Shown here: positions 50,690 through 63,552 of the stretch, piece after piece
Numbering within the stretch: the stretch's first letter is position 1
How the letters are laid out: every line of letters begins with the position of its first letter
DNA from: Sciurus carolinensis
Taxonomy: Eukaryota; Chordata; Mammalia; Rodentia; Sciuridae
DNA length: 64,000 nt
Direction: 5' to 3'
Assembly: GCF_902686445.1 (NCBI RefSeq)
Contig: NW_025920104.1
Location: forward strand, 4,588,001-4,652,000
Translations under genes and position numbers: made by a program
Notes under the pieces: generated by a model
The model's input: the letters and a program-made list of their open reading frames with translations, nothing else
Database searches by the model: none
Told to the model about the DNA's origin: nothing

Positions 50690-52316
50690 AGAAGCTGGTA
50701 CAGCCATCTTGGATTATCCCCAAAGCATAAGCTGACATCTTTAGGTGGGGAAGCTCTCATCCTGAGACACCTGCTGGAAACTACAAGCTCACTGTCAGGT
50801 GAGTAACTGAAAATTGCAGGGTCACTATAATCCTATGGGGGGGGGGAATCTGCAATACCTAAGACCCAAACTGTTAGAGGGGAATTTACATGAAAAACAT
50901 GAAGAAAGTGCCCCAAATAAACCAAGATGCTATATTAATAGAATCCAATGATAGCATGGTAGAAGAAATGTCAGAAAAATGAGTTCAGAATGCACATAAT
51001 TTAAAAGATCTGCAAAGCAAAGGATGTTAAGAGAGCAAATGCAGGCTCCAATAAACAGTTAAAAAAGCAAATGCAGGAAGCAAAAGATCATTTCAACAAA
51101 AAGACAGATATTCTGAAAGAAAAACTTGAAATGAAGGGAAAAATAAAACAAATTAAAAACTCAATAGAAAGCATCACCAACAGACTAGATCACTTGGAAA
51201 AAGAACCTCAGAGAATGAAGAAAAAATATAAATCTTGAAAATAAAGTTGACCAAAAAGAGATAATGGAAACAAATCATGAATGGAGCCTCCAAGAAGTAT
51301 GGAATATCATGAAAACTCCAAATTTAACAATTTTTGGAATAGAAGAAGGTACAAAATAAAAACCAAAGGAATTAACAACCTATTCAATGAAATAATATCA
51401 GAACATTTAACAAACCTGAAGAATGAAAGGAAAAATTACATACAAGAAGCTTACAGATCACCAAATGTACAAAATTACAACAGATCTACACGAAGGCACA
51501 TTATAAAAAATATGCCTAACATCCAAAATAAAGGCAGAATTTTAAAGGCTGCAAGAGAAATGCACCAGTTTACATAGAGGGGAAAACCAATACAGATATC
51601 AGCAGATTGTTCAGCCAAGACCCTAAAAGCTAGAAGGGCCCAGAAACCATGTATTTCAAGAGCTGAAAGAACATGGATGCCAACCAAGTATCTTTCACCC
51701 AGCAAAACTTAACTTCAGATTTGATGACAAAATAAAATCCTTCCATGATAAACAAAAGGTAAAAGAATTTACAAATACAAATCCTACATTCAGAACATTC
51801 TCACTAAAATATTCCATGAGGAGGAAATGAAGAACAACAATGTCAGTCAGCAAATGGAGGAAATACCCTAAAGGAAAAGCTACTCAAAGGAAAATCCGAG
51901 TTGAGTTCAAAACCAAAAATAAGCCAAAATGACCAGGAATACAAATCATATCTCAATAATAACCCTGAATATTATTGGCCTAAACTCAATAATCAAAAGA
52001 CATAGACTGGCAGATTGGATTAAAAAAAAGACTTGGTAATATGCCACCTTCAAGAGACACACCTCAGAGGAAAAGACATCTGCAGACAAAAGGTGAAAAA
52101 AAAATGGGGAAAAACATACCACACACATGGAAACAGTAAAAAAGTGAAGATGTCCATCCTTGTATCAGATAAGGAAGACATCTAGCCAAAGTTAGTCAGA
52201 GGGATAAAGGACATTTCTTACTGCTTAAGGGAACTATGAATCTGCAAGACATAACAATCATAAATATTTATGCCCCAAGCAATGGAGTATCAATGTATGT
52301 CAAACAAATTCTTCTT
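50690..52316 (+). mobile_element. LINE-1 element A (left part; cut by L1-B)
   Basis: 5' UTR-like sequence (CAGCCATCTTGGATTATCCC near 50701, CACTGTCAGGTGAG near 50790) matches the end of the L1-B 5' UTR. An ORF1 remnant follows at about 50890-51870 (coiled-coil and C-terminal part, several stops; longest frame 51281-51577), then an ORF2 start near 51928 with an endonuclease N-terminus that stops abruptly at 52316, where L1-B begins. The remainder should lie to the right of the window. The start is approximate, and L1-A lacks the 430-bp AT-rich piece found in the L1-B 5' UTR. Confidence 0.8.
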
Positions 52317-52742
52317 GGAGGATCCAAGATGGCAGACTAGAGGGAGGCTGTGTTCCTTTTTGCTCCATAACAGAGGATATCTGTTTCTCGGTGAAGCAGA
52401 TTTTGCTGTTTATCCATCCGCTGGTGTTTACACCATTTGTCTGCTGTGATAACCTGCAGTCTGCCAGCATATTGACGCCTTCTTTGAGTGCAGTTTGCTC
52501 ACTGTCAGGCGTCTATCATTCATCATTTGCCTCCCTCTCACCTGTCCATTGCCTACCTTACACTTATCCATCATCCAATGCACGAGGTTCACCTACCGAT
52601 CCTCCGACAACAGTCAGCAAACTGACTGCCAACCACCAGTGGAGCACTAGTTGCCTGCTTTCGCCTGGAATTTCACTGTTACAGTACCTGCAGGTTTGAT
52701 TACACGTGGCTGCCACCATTTTGAGACAACAGCCAGGCCCTG

Positions 52743-53022
52743 CAGGACCCCTGGTCAGACTGACTGAGCCCCATCTCCAGGATACCTCAGCCTAACTGAT
52801 CACTCCCTGCCTCTGGGGCCCTCACATCAACTGACTACTCCCTCCCACCAGGACCCCCAGACCAACTGACTGCACCCTATCACCAGGACCCCAGAACAAC
52901 TGATTTTACCCGGCCTCCAGGATCCCACAACCACACCAAACACACCGGACCTCCAGCAACCCTGCTGGACCAACGGCATCTCATCTCCAGGACCTTCAGC
53001 TGACCATGTCCACCCCTGAGCT
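52743..53022. repeat. 35-bp tandem repeat in the L1-B 5' UTR, 8 units
   Basis: Units begin at 52743, 52778, 52813, 52849, 52884, 52918, 52954 and 52988 (spacing 34-36 bp). A typical unit reads CAGGACCCC, then a CAACTGACT block and a C-rich CCCTATCAC end. The other two L1 copies here do not have it. Confidence 0.85.
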
Positions 53023-53722
53023 GCAGATCCCCATTTGCCAACACATTTCAAAGCCAAAGTGGCCATCTTGGATAATGCTAGAAGCCGTAGCTCTGATCTT
53101 TGAGTGGGGCAAATCCCATCCTGAGATGCCTGCTGGAGGCTTGAAGCTCATTGTCAGGTACCTCTCATGCATCAGGCTACTGAACACTGGGAGGCTTCAT
53201 TAATATATGACTGTTATACAGTAGATTTTCATTTTTCTCCTTTTTAAAAAATTTAAGTTTTTATTTCTTTACTTTTCTTGCTCTCTTTTTCTTTTCTTTA
53301 CCTGTTCCCTAAGAGTCTCTTTCTCTTTTTTGCATGCTAACATCCGATTTCTTTTGATTACACTCTAACCTTTTCTATTTTCTAGAACTTCTGTATATTC
53401 TTTTCTTATTCCATTAACAGCCACAATCTACATCCCTCTGCATTCTCTTTGTCCTCCATTAGAAACTGCAGACCTTATAGCAAACCTATTTGTTTTACCA
53501 AAGATAATATTTGAGCTCATTTTGTTTATTATGACACTTTTGTTATTGTCCCCATAGGGGCTATTTGGTCTAGGATTGCATAGTGTCTGATTTGGGCACT
53601 GCTAATATTGATCTCCCATTAAAGAAAGGGTTTTGGAAACCTATAGGGCCACTATAAGCCTATAGAGGAAAATCTGCAATACCCCAGATCTGAACTGCTA
53701 GAGGGGAAGATACACAAACAAC

Positions 53723-54735
53723 ATGAAAAAACAAGGGAAGAAAGTGATCCAAACAAAACTAGATTCTATATTAATAGAATCCAATGACAGCATGGTAGAA
53801 GAAATGTCAGAAAAGGACTTCAGATTATACATGATTAAGATGATTCGCAAAGCAAAGGATGAGATAAGAGAGCAAATGCAGGCAATGAATGATAATACCA
53901 ATAAGCTGAAAGAGCACCTGCAGGAAGCAAAAGATCATTTCAACAAAGAGATAGAGATTCTCAAAAAAAAAAAAAAAACGGAAATCCTTGAGATGAAGGA
54001 GACAATAAACCAAATAAAAAACTCAATGGAAAGCATCACCAAAAGACTACACCACTTGGAAGACAGAAACTCAGACAATGAGGACAAAATATTTAATCTT
54101 GAAAATAAAGTTGCCCAAACATAGAAGATGGTAAGAAATCATGAACAGAATCTCCAAGAATTATGGGACATCATGAAAAGACCAAATTTAAGAATTATTG
54201 GAATTGAGGAAGGCACAGAGATACAAACCACCTATTCAATGAACAACCTATTCAATGAAATAATATCAGAAAATTTCCCAAACCTGAAGAATGAAATGGA
54301 AAATCAAATACAAGAGGATTAGAGAACACCAAATGCACAAAATCACAACAGATCCACATCAAGGCACATTATAATGAAAATGCCTAACATTCAAAATAAA
54401 GATAGAATTTTAAAGGCCGTGAGAGAAAAGCATCAGATTACATACAGGGGAGACCAATACGGATAGCAGCAGATTCTCAACCCAGACTCTAAAAGCTAGA
54501 AGGGCCTGGAACAACATATTTCAAGCTCTGAAAGAACATGGTTGCCAACCAAGAATCCTATACCCAGCAAAACTAACCTTCAGATTTGAAGATGAAATAA
54601 AATCCTTCCATGATAAACAAAAGTTAAAAGAATTACAAATAGAAAGCCTGCACTACAGAATGTTCTCAACAAAATATTCCATGAGGAGGAAATGAAAAAC
54701 AACAACGCAGGTCAGCAAAGGGAGGAACTACCTTA
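53723..54735 (+). pseudogene. L1-B ORF1 (RNA-binding chaperone), broken
   Basis: ORF1p coats L1 RNA as a coiled-coil trimer. The frame opens with MKKQGKKVIQTKLDSI, then a long charged coiled-coil (DEIREQMQAM to LHHLEDRNSDNE), the RRM-like part (LRIIGIEEG, FPNLKNEMENQ), and, after the stops, the C-terminal domain with FQALKEHGCQPRILYPAKL-type sequence. Stops fall near 54122 and 54320, and frame changes follow. A 16-base A-run at 53963-53978 encodes a lysine string in the coiled-coil. Length of about 1 kb is normal. Confidence 0.9.
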
Positions 54736-54790
54736 GAGAAAAACCACTCAAAGGAGAACCATGCCAACTTAAAAACCAAAAATAAGCCAA

Positions 54791-57700
54791 ATGAGTGGGA
54801 ATACAAATCTTATCTCAATAATAACCCTGAACATTAATGGCCTAAACTCATCAATCAAAAGACATAGACTGGTCAAATGGATTAAAAAGAAAAACCCAAC
54901 AATATGCTGCCTACAAGAAACTCATCTCATAGAAAGACATCCACAGACTAAAGGTGAAAGGATGGGAAAAAACTACCATGCACATGGACTCAGTAAAAAA
55001 GTGGGGGTTTCCATTCTTATATCAGGTAAAGTGGAGTTCAAGCCAAAGTAAGTCAGAAGGGATACAGAAGGACATTTCATACTGCTTAAGGGAACCATAA
55101 ATCAGGAAGACATAACGATAGTAAATATTTATGCCCCAAACAATGGTGCATCCCTGTACATCAAACAAATCCTTCTCAATTTCAGGAATAACATAGACCA
55201 CAACACAATAATTCTGGGTGACGTTAATGCACCACTGTCACCACTAGATAGATCTTCCAAACAAAATCCAACCAAAGAAACCTTAGAACTCAATAACACA
55301 ATCAATAACCTAGACTTTATAGACATATATAGAATATTCCATCCATCAATGAGTGGATTCACTTTCTTCTCAGCAGCACATGGAACCTTCTCGAAAATAG
55401 ATCATATATTATGCACAAAGCAGCCCTTAGGAAAGGCAAAAAATATAGATACTCCCTTGTGTTCTATAAGATCATAATGAACTGAGAGTAGAAATCAGTG
55501 ACAAAATAAAAAAGAGAAATTACTCCAACAACTGGAGACTAAATAATATGCTACTGAATGAAAAATGAATAACAAAAAACATCAGGGAGGAGATTAAAAA
55601 GATTCTTAGAGGTCAATGAGAATGACGATACAACATATCAAAATCTCTGGGACACTATGAAAGTGGTACTAAGAGGAAAATTCATTGCATGGAGCACATT
55701 CCAGAAAAGAATGAAAAGTCAACAACTGAATGACTTAACATTACAGCTCAAAGCCCTAGAAAAAGAAGAACAGAATAACAGCAAAAGTAGTACAAGACAG
55801 GAAATAATTAAAATCAGAGCTGAAATCAATGAAATTGAAACAAAAGAAACTATTCAAATATTGACAAAATAAAAAGTTGGTTCTTTGAGAAAGTAAACAA
55901 AATAGACAAACCCTTAGCCACACTAACAAAGAGAAGGAGAGAGAAGATTCAAATTACTAAAAGACATGGTGCAAAAGGAAATATCATGAGAGACACCACT
56001 GAGATATATAGCATAATGAGAAGCTACTTTGAAAATCTGTATTCCAACAAAATAGAAACTACTAAAGACCTTGACAAATTTCTAGAGACATATGCTCCTC
56101 CCAAACTGAACCAGAAGGACATACACAATTTAAACAGATCAATATCAAGCAATGAAATAGAAGTAGCCATTAAAAATCTACCATCCAGGAAAAGCCCAGG
56201 ACCAGATGGATTCTCAGCCGAGTTCTACAAGACCTTCAAAGAAGAACTCATTCCAATACTTCTCAACATATTCCAGGAAATAGAAAAGGAGGGTAGCCAA
56301 CTGAAATCATTCTATGAATATAATATCACACTCATACCCAAACCAGGAAAAGATACAACAAGGAAAGAAAATTTCAGTACAATATCCTTGATGAATATAG
56401 ATGCAAAGATCCTTAATAAAATATTGGCAAACCGTATCCAAAAACATATTAAGAAGATTGTGCACCACAAACAAGTTGGGTTCATCCCTGGAATGCAAGG
56501 ATGGTTCAACATTCATAAATCAATAAACGTAATCCATCATGTCAATAGACTTAAGGATAAGAATCATATGGTTATTTCAATTGATGCTGAAAAAGTGTTC
56601 GACAAAATATAACACCCCTTCAGGCTCAAAAAACTAGAAAAATAGGGATAGTAGGAACATACCTGAACATTGTAAAGTCTATTTATGCTAAGCCCATGGC
56701 CAACATCATTCTTAATGGAGAAAAACTGAAACCATTCCCTTTAAAAATGGTAACAAATCAGGGATGTCTTCTTTCACCACTTCTATTCAACATTGTCCTC
56801 GAATCTTAGCCAGAGCAATTAGCCAGACTAAAGAAATTAAAGGAATACGAATAGGAAAAGAGGAACTTGAGCTGTCACTATTTGCGGATGACATAATTCT
56901 GTATTTAGAGGATCCAAAAACCTCCTCCAGAAAACTTCTAGACCTCATCAATGAATTCAGAAAAATAGCAGGTTATAAAATCAACATGCATAAATCTAAA
57001 ACATTTTTATACCCAAGTGATGAAACAGTGTAAAGAGAAATGAGGTAAACAACCCCATTTGCAATAGCCTCAAAAAAAAATTATATACTTGGGAATCAAT
57101 CTAACCAAAGAGGTAAAAGATCTCTACAATGAAAACTACAAAACACTGAAGAAAGAAATTAAGGAAGATCTTAGAAGATGGAAAGATCTCCCATGTTCTT
57201 GGATAGGCAGAATTAATATTGTCAAAATGGCCATACTACCAAAAGTGCTATAGATTCAATGCAATTCCAATTAAAATCCCAATTATGTACTTTACAGAAA
57301 TAGAACAAGCAATCCCGAAATTCATCTGGAAGGATAAGAAACCAGAATAGCTAAAGCAATCCTTAGCAGGAAAAATGAAACAGGGGGTATCGCAATACCA
57401 GAACTTCAACTACACTACAAAGCAATAGTAACAAAAAGAGCATGGTATTGGCACCAAAATAGACAGGTATATCAATGGTACAGAATAGAGGACACAGACA
57501 CAAACCCAAATAAATACAATTTTTTCATGCTAGAAATAGGTGCAAAAATATGCAATGGAGAAAAGATAACCTCTTCAACAAATGGTGTTGGGAAAACTGG
57601 AAATCCATATGCAACAGAATGAAACTCAACCCCTATCTCTCACCCTGCACAAAAATCAACTCACAATGGATCAAGGACCTTGAAATCAGACCAGAGACAC

Positions 57701-57980
57701 TGCATCTTATAGAAGGAAAAGTAGGTCCAAATCTTCAACTTGTTGGCTTAGGATCAGACTTCCTTAAGACTCCCATAGCAAAAGAAATAAAAGAAAGAAT
57801 CAATAACTGGGATAGATTCAAACTAAATAGTTTTCTGTCAGCATAGGAAACTATCAGCAATGTGAAGAGAGAGCCTACAGAGTTGGAGTAAATCTTTGCC
57901 ACTCATACTTCAGATAGAGCACTAATTTCCAGAATATATAAAGGACTCAAAAAACTCTTCATGAAGAATACAAATAACCC
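54791..57980 (+). pseudogene. L1-B ORF2 (endonuclease-RT), broken and interrupted
   Basis: ORF2p nicks target DNA and reverse-transcribes L1 RNA. The endonuclease starts MSGNTNLISIITLNINGLNS with the N-terminal Asn, Glu in CCLQETHL and, further on, FSKIDHILC; it is cut by a stop near 55051. The RT domain (55986-57033) has [38 protein letters not shown] and the catalytic FADD (LSLFADDIILYL, near 56880). Frame breaks occur near 56612, 56760 and 57034. Downstream, 57550-57846 holds WCWENWKSICNRMKLNPYLS. At 57980 it is split by L1-C, and the Cys-rich C-terminus lies beyond the window. Confidence 0.9.
57966..57980. repeat. Left target-site duplication of L1-C
   Basis: GAATACAAATAACCC, matched by GAATACAATTAACCC at 63841-63855 (14 of 15). 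Confidence 0.88.
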
Positions 57981-58163
57981 GCTGATCCAAGATGGTGGTG
58001 TAGAGGGTGACTGCATCTCCTGTCGCTCCAGAACCCAGGATTCAAGAAGGGGAGGCATTGAGAGAGTCAGACTAAAATAGAGTCATGGGGTGAGTCTCCC
58101 CCATGGGGTGAAGCTTGGCCTGAGCGGCAGTCAAGGATAGGAGTGGCTTATCAGAGCAGGGCA

Positions 58164-58505
58164 GGGCAGCTACTGTCTTCACCAGGTAGCCCTGCTCCCT
58201 CCTGCAGTGGGAAAATCCCACATGACCAGCTTCTTGGAGCATGCCCCCCAGTGAGAGCCTTGCTGCACAGAACCAGCTCCAAATCCCAGAGCCAACAGCG
58301 AGCTCCAGCCCACAGGCAGCTTCAGGAACCAGGACAGGGCAGCCAGGGACTTCCCCAAGCAGCCCTACTCCCTCCAGTGACAGGTACCTTTCATGGCCAG
58401 CTTCTGGGAGCAGACCGCCCAGTGAGAGTTTTCTGCACAGAGCCAGCTCCAAGCCCTGGAACCAATAGCGGGCTAGAGGCAGCTTTCTTCAGAAGCACTG
58501 CATTA
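58164..58505. repeat. Tandem dimer of about 173 bp in the L1-C 5' UTR
   Basis: Unit 1 starts GGGCAGC at 58164 and unit 2 starts GGGCAGC at 58337. Shared blocks in order: AGCCCT-CTCCCTCC, CATGRCCAGCTTCT-GGAGCA, CCCAGTGAGAG, TGCACAGA-CCAGCTCCAA and GAGCCAACAGCG / GAACCAATAGCG. This resembles the monomer arrays that act as promoters in some rodent L1 families. No function is shown. Confidence 0.8.
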
Positions 58506-58630
58506 TCAAGTTCCTCCAAGACTTCAGGCTACTGAAGGCTGGGAGGTGATACAATGGAAATCTACAGGGACAGTATAAGCCAATAGAGGAAATCTGCAAT
58601 ATCTCAGAGTCCCACTGATATCTGACCAAT

Positions 58631-59680
58631 ATGAGAAAACAAGTGAAGAAAATGTCCCAAACAAACCTAGATACTATAGCAATAAAACCCAATGACAGCA
58701 CAGCAGAAGAAATGTCAGAAAGGGAGTTCAGAATGTACATAATTAAAACAATCAGGGAAGCAAACAAGGAGATGAAAGAGCAAATGCAGTCATTGAAGGA
58801 GGAGAGGAAAGAGCAAACACAGGCATTAAATGATCGCACCAATCAACAGTTAAAAGACCAAATACGGGAAGCAAGAGATCATTTCAATAAAGAGAGATAC
58901 TGAAAAAAACAAACAAACAAACAAACAGAAATCCTTGAAATGAAAGAAACAATAAACTAAGTTAGAAACTCCATAGAAAGCATAACCAATAGGATAGAAC
59001 ACCTGGAAGACAGAACCTCAGATATTGAAGACAATATATTTAATCATGAAAACATAGTTGATCAAACAGAGAAGATGGTAAGAAATCATGAACAGAATCT
59101 ACAAGAATTATGGGATATCGTGAAAAGAACAAATTTAAGAATTATTGGGATTGAGGAAGGCTTAAAGAAACAAACCAAAGGAATGAACAATCTATTCAAT
59201 GAAATAATATCATAAAATTTCCCAAATCTGAAGAATGAAATGGAAAACCAAGTACAAGAGGCTTATAGGACTCCAAATATACAAAATTACAACAGAACCA
59301 CACAAAGGCACATTTTTATGAAAATACCTAATATACAAAATAAAGACAGAATTTTAAAGGCCGTGAGAGAAAAGAATCAAATTACATTCAGGGGGAAACC
59401 AATAAGAATATCAGCAGATTTTTCAATCCAGACCCTAAAAGCTAGAAGAGTCTGGAACATTTACCAAGTCCTGAAAGAAAACAAATGCCTACCAATAATC
59501 TTATACCCAACAAAACTTACATTCAGATTTGAGGACGAAATAAGATCCTTCCATGATAAACAAAAGCTAAAGGAATTTACAAAAAGAAAGCCAGCATTAC
59601 AGAACATTCTCAGTGAAATATTCCATGATGAAGAGATGAAAAACAATGATGCAAATCAGCAATGGGAGGAACTAGCCTAA
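58631..59680 (+). pseudogene. L1-C ORF1 (RNA-binding chaperone), broken
   Basis: Opens MRKQVKKMSQTNLDTI and reads a charged coiled-coil to a TGA at about 58901. An AACA microsatellite (58903-58927) lies exactly where L1-B has its A-run. After a further stop near 58958 and one near 59213, the C-terminal half is intact from 59240 to 59680, with YNRTTQRHIFMKIPN, RKAVREK-like basic segment, ISADFSIQTLKARR, the CLPIILYPTKLTFRF motif and a normal end (NDANQQWEELA). Three stops make it inactive. Confidence 0.9.
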
Positions 59681-59727
59681 AGGAATAGCCAAATAAAGGA
59701 GAAATCAAATCATGTCAAAAAACAAAA

Positions 59728-62700
59728 ATGAGTCAAATGACTGGGAATACAAATCATATCACAATAATAACCCTGAATGTTAATGGCCTGAACTCATCAA
59801 TCAAAAGACATAGACTGGCAGACAGAATTAAAAAGAAAAATCCAACAATATGCTGCCTGCAAGAGACTCATCTCATAGAAAGAGATATCCATAGAATAAA
59901 GATGAAAGGATGGGTAAAAAATATACCACACACATGGACACAGCAAAAAAGCTGGAGTATCCATCCTCATTTCAGATAATGTGGACTTCAAGGTAAAACT
60001 AGTCAGAAGGGATAAAGAAGGACATTACATACTGCTTAAGGGAAGCATAAATCAGCAAGACATAACAATCATAAATATCTGTGCTCCTAACATTGGCTCA
60101 TCCATGTACATCAATCAAATCCTTCTCAATTCCAGAAATCAAATAGACCACAACACAATAATACTACACAATTTTAAAACACCACTCTCACCACTGTATA
60201 GATCTTCCAAATAAAAGTTGAATAAAGAAACCATAGATCTCAATAACACAATCAATAATTTAGACTTAACGGACATATATAGAATATACCATCCAACAAA
60301 GAACAAATACACTTTCTTCTCAGCAGCACATGGATCCTTCTCCAAAATAGACCATATTTTATGCCACAAAGCTACAGTTAGCAAACACAAGAAGGTAGAG
60401 ATACTACCTTGTACTCTATCAGATCATAATGGATTGAAATTAGAAATAAATGACAGAATAAAAAACAGAAACTTCTCCAATACCTGGAGATTAAATAATA
60501 CACTATTATATGATGAATGGATAACAGAAGACATCAGGAGGGAAATAAAAAAATTCTTAGAATTAAATGAGAACAAAAATATAACATATCAAAATCTCTG
60601 GGACACTATGAAAGCAGTACTTAGCAGATTTATTTCATGGGGTGCATTCAACAAAATAAGTAGAAATCAACAAATAAATGACTTAAAAATACAGCTCAAA
60701 GCCCTAGAAAAAGAAGAGCAGACCAACACCAAAAGTAGTAGAAGACAGGAAATAGTTAAAATCAGAGCTGAAATCAATGAAACTGAAACAAAAGAAACAA
60801 TCAGAAAAATTAACAAAATAAATATTTGGTTCTTTGAAAAAATAAACAAAATTGATAAACCCTTAGCCACACTAACAAAGAGAAAGAGGGAGAAAACTCA
60901 AATTACTAAAATTCTAGAATGAACAAGGAAACATCACAACAGACACGACTGAAATACAAAACATAATTAGAAGCTATTTTGAAAATCTATATTCCAACAA
61001 AACAGAAAACATCAAAGACATCAACAAGATTCTAGATACATATGAATTACTTAAACTGAACGTGGAGGATATACACAACTTAAATAAATCAATTTCAAGC
61101 AATGAAATACAAGAGGTCATCAAAAGCCTACCAACAAAGAAAAATCCGGGACCAGATGGGTTCTCAACCGAGTTCTACAAAACCTTTAAAGAAGAGCTCA
61201 TTCCAATATTCCTCAAAGTATTCCATGAAATAGAAGAGGAGAGAACCCTCCCAAACTCATTCTATGAAGTCAATATCACCTGGATACCTAAACCAGACAG
61301 AGACACATCGAGGAAAGAAAATTTCAGACCAATATGCTTAATGAACATCAACACAAAAATTCTCAACAAAATTTTAGCAAATCACATGCAAAAATATATT
61401 AAAAAGATAGTGCACAACAATCAAGTGGGTTTTATCCCAGGGATGCAAGGTTGGTTCAACATCCAGAAATCAATAAATGTCATTCACCATATCAACAGAC
61501 TTAAAGTTAAGAATCACATGATTATTTCAATAGATGCAGAAAAAGCATTTGATAAAATACAGTATCCATTCATGCTCAAAACACTACAAAATTTGGGGTA
61601 GTGGGAATATTCCTTAACATTGTATAGGCCATCTACACTAAGCCCATGGCCAATGTCATTCTAAATGGTGAAAAACTGAAAGCATTCCCCCTAAAAACTG
61701 GAACAAGGCAGGGATGTCCTCTTTTACCCCTTCTATTCAACATCATCCTTGAAATTCTAGCCAGAGCCATTACACAAACCAAAGAAATTAAAGGGATACG
61801 AATTGGGAAAGAAGAACTCAAACTACCCCTTTTCACTGATGACATGATTATATATTTAGAGGAACCTGGAAATTCCACCAGAAAACTTTTAGAACTCATA
61901 AGTGAATTCAGTAAAGTAGCAGGTTATAAGATCAATGTTCATAAATCCAATGCATTTTTATACATAAGTGATGAATCTTCAGAAAGAGAAATTAGGAAAA
62001 ATACAATAGCATCAAAAAACATAAAATACTTGGAAATCAGTCTCACAAAGAGGTGAAATACCTCTACAATGAGAACTACACAACACTAAAGAAAGAAATT
62101 AAGGAAAACCTTAGAAGATGGAAAGATCTCCCATGTTCTTGGCTAGGCAGAATTAATATTGTCAAAATGGTCATACTACCAAAAGTGCTATACAGATTCA
62201 ATGCAATTCCAATTAAAATCCCAATGATGTACCTTACAGAAATAGAGCAAGCAATTATGAAATTCATCTGGAAGAATAAAAAATCCAGAATAGCTAAAGC
62301 AATCCTCAGTAGAAAGAGCAAAGCAGGGGGTATCGCAATATCAGATCTTCAACCATACTACAAAGCAGTAGTAACTAAAACAGCATGGTATTGGTACCAA
62401 AATAGACAGGTAGATCAATGGTACAGAATAGAGGATATGGACACAAACCTAAAAAACTACAATTATCTCAAACTAGAGAAAGGTGCCAAAAATATGCAAT
62501 GGAGAAAAGATAACCTCTTCAACAAATGGTGCTGGGAAAACTGGAAAACCAAATGCAACAGAATGAAATTAAACCCCTATCTCTCACCTGGCAGAAAACT
62601 CAACTCAAAATGGATCAAGGACTTTGGAATCAGACCTGAGACCCTGCATCTTATAAAAGAAAAAGTAGGTCCCAAATCTTCAACTTGTTGTCTCAGGTTC

Positions 62701-63552
62701 AGACTTTCTTAACAGGACTCCCATAGCACAAGAAATAAAAGCAAGAATCAATAACTGGGATAGATTTAAACTAAAAAGCTTTCTCTCAGCAAAGGAAACT
62801 ATCATTAATGTGAAGAGAGAGCCTACAGAGTTGGAGAATATCTTTGCCACTCATACTTCAGATAGAGCACTAATTTCCAGAATATATAAAGAACTCAAAA
62901 AACTCTACACCAAGAATACAAATAATCCAATCAACAAATGGTCTAAGGAAATGAACAGACACTTCACAGAAGAAGATCTACAAGCAGTCAGCAGATATAT
63001 GAAAAAATGTTCAACCTCTCTAGTAATAAGGGAAATGCAAATCAAAACTACACTACAAGATTCCATCTCACCCCAATTAGAATGGCGATTATCAAGAACA
63101 CAAAGAATAATAGGTGTTGGCGGGGATGTGGGGAAAAAGGTACACTCATACATTGCTGGTGGGGTTGCAAATTAGAGCATCCACTCTGGAAAGCAGTATG
63201 GAGATTCCTCAGATAGCTTGGAATGGAGCCACCATTTAACCCAGCTATCCCACTCCTTGGTCTATACCCAAAGGACTTAAAATCAGCATACTACAGAGAT
63301 ACAGCCACATCAATGTCCATTGCTGCTCAATTCACCATAGCCAGATTGTGGAACCAACCTAGATGTCCTTCAATTGATGAATGGATAAAGAAACTGTGGC
63401 ATATATATACAATGGAATATTACTCTGCCATGAAGAATGCTAAAATTATGGCATTTGCAGGCAAATGGATGAACTTGGAGAATATCATGCTAAGTTAGAT
63501 AAGCCAATCTCAAAAAATGAAAGTACAAATGATCTCGCTGATAAGCGAATGA
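59728..63552 (+). pseudogene. L1-C ORF2 (endonuclease-RT), broken
   Basis: Endonuclease from about 59728 (TLNVNGLNSSIKR, CCLQETHLIE), frameshifted near 59978 and stopped near 60212; FSKIDHILCHKA and LSDHNGLKLEI follow at 60330-60440. RT at 61062-62056 has [44 protein letters not shown], then a break near 61600 and, in a new frame, the catalytic segment reads [12 protein letters not shown], i.e. FTDD instead of FADD. The rest continues at 62053-62712 and 62810-63175, the Cys-rich motif ([18 protein letters not shown]) near 63110-63165, and the end WNQPRCPSIDEWIKKLW to MNLENIMLS, with a stop at 63496 before the family end near 63552. At least five frame breaks. Confidence 0.9.

Larger units (their letters stand above)
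52317..57980 (+). mobile_element. LINE-1 element B (full 5' end; interrupted by L1-C)
   Basis: Starts GGAGGATCCAAGATGGCAGA, the typical extreme 5' end of a mammalian L1 with a YY1-type AAGATGGC (52326-52333). There is a 1.4-kb 5' UTR, ORF1 from 53723 and ORF2 from 54791. ORF2 is split at 57980 by L1-C and resumes at 63841. The right end is outside the window. Confidence 0.92.

Noticed and set aside
58072..58535. Open frames on both strands in the L1-C 5' UTR
   Set aside because: They arise from the GC-rich 173-bp dimer; neither strand shows a known L1 5' UTR peptide.
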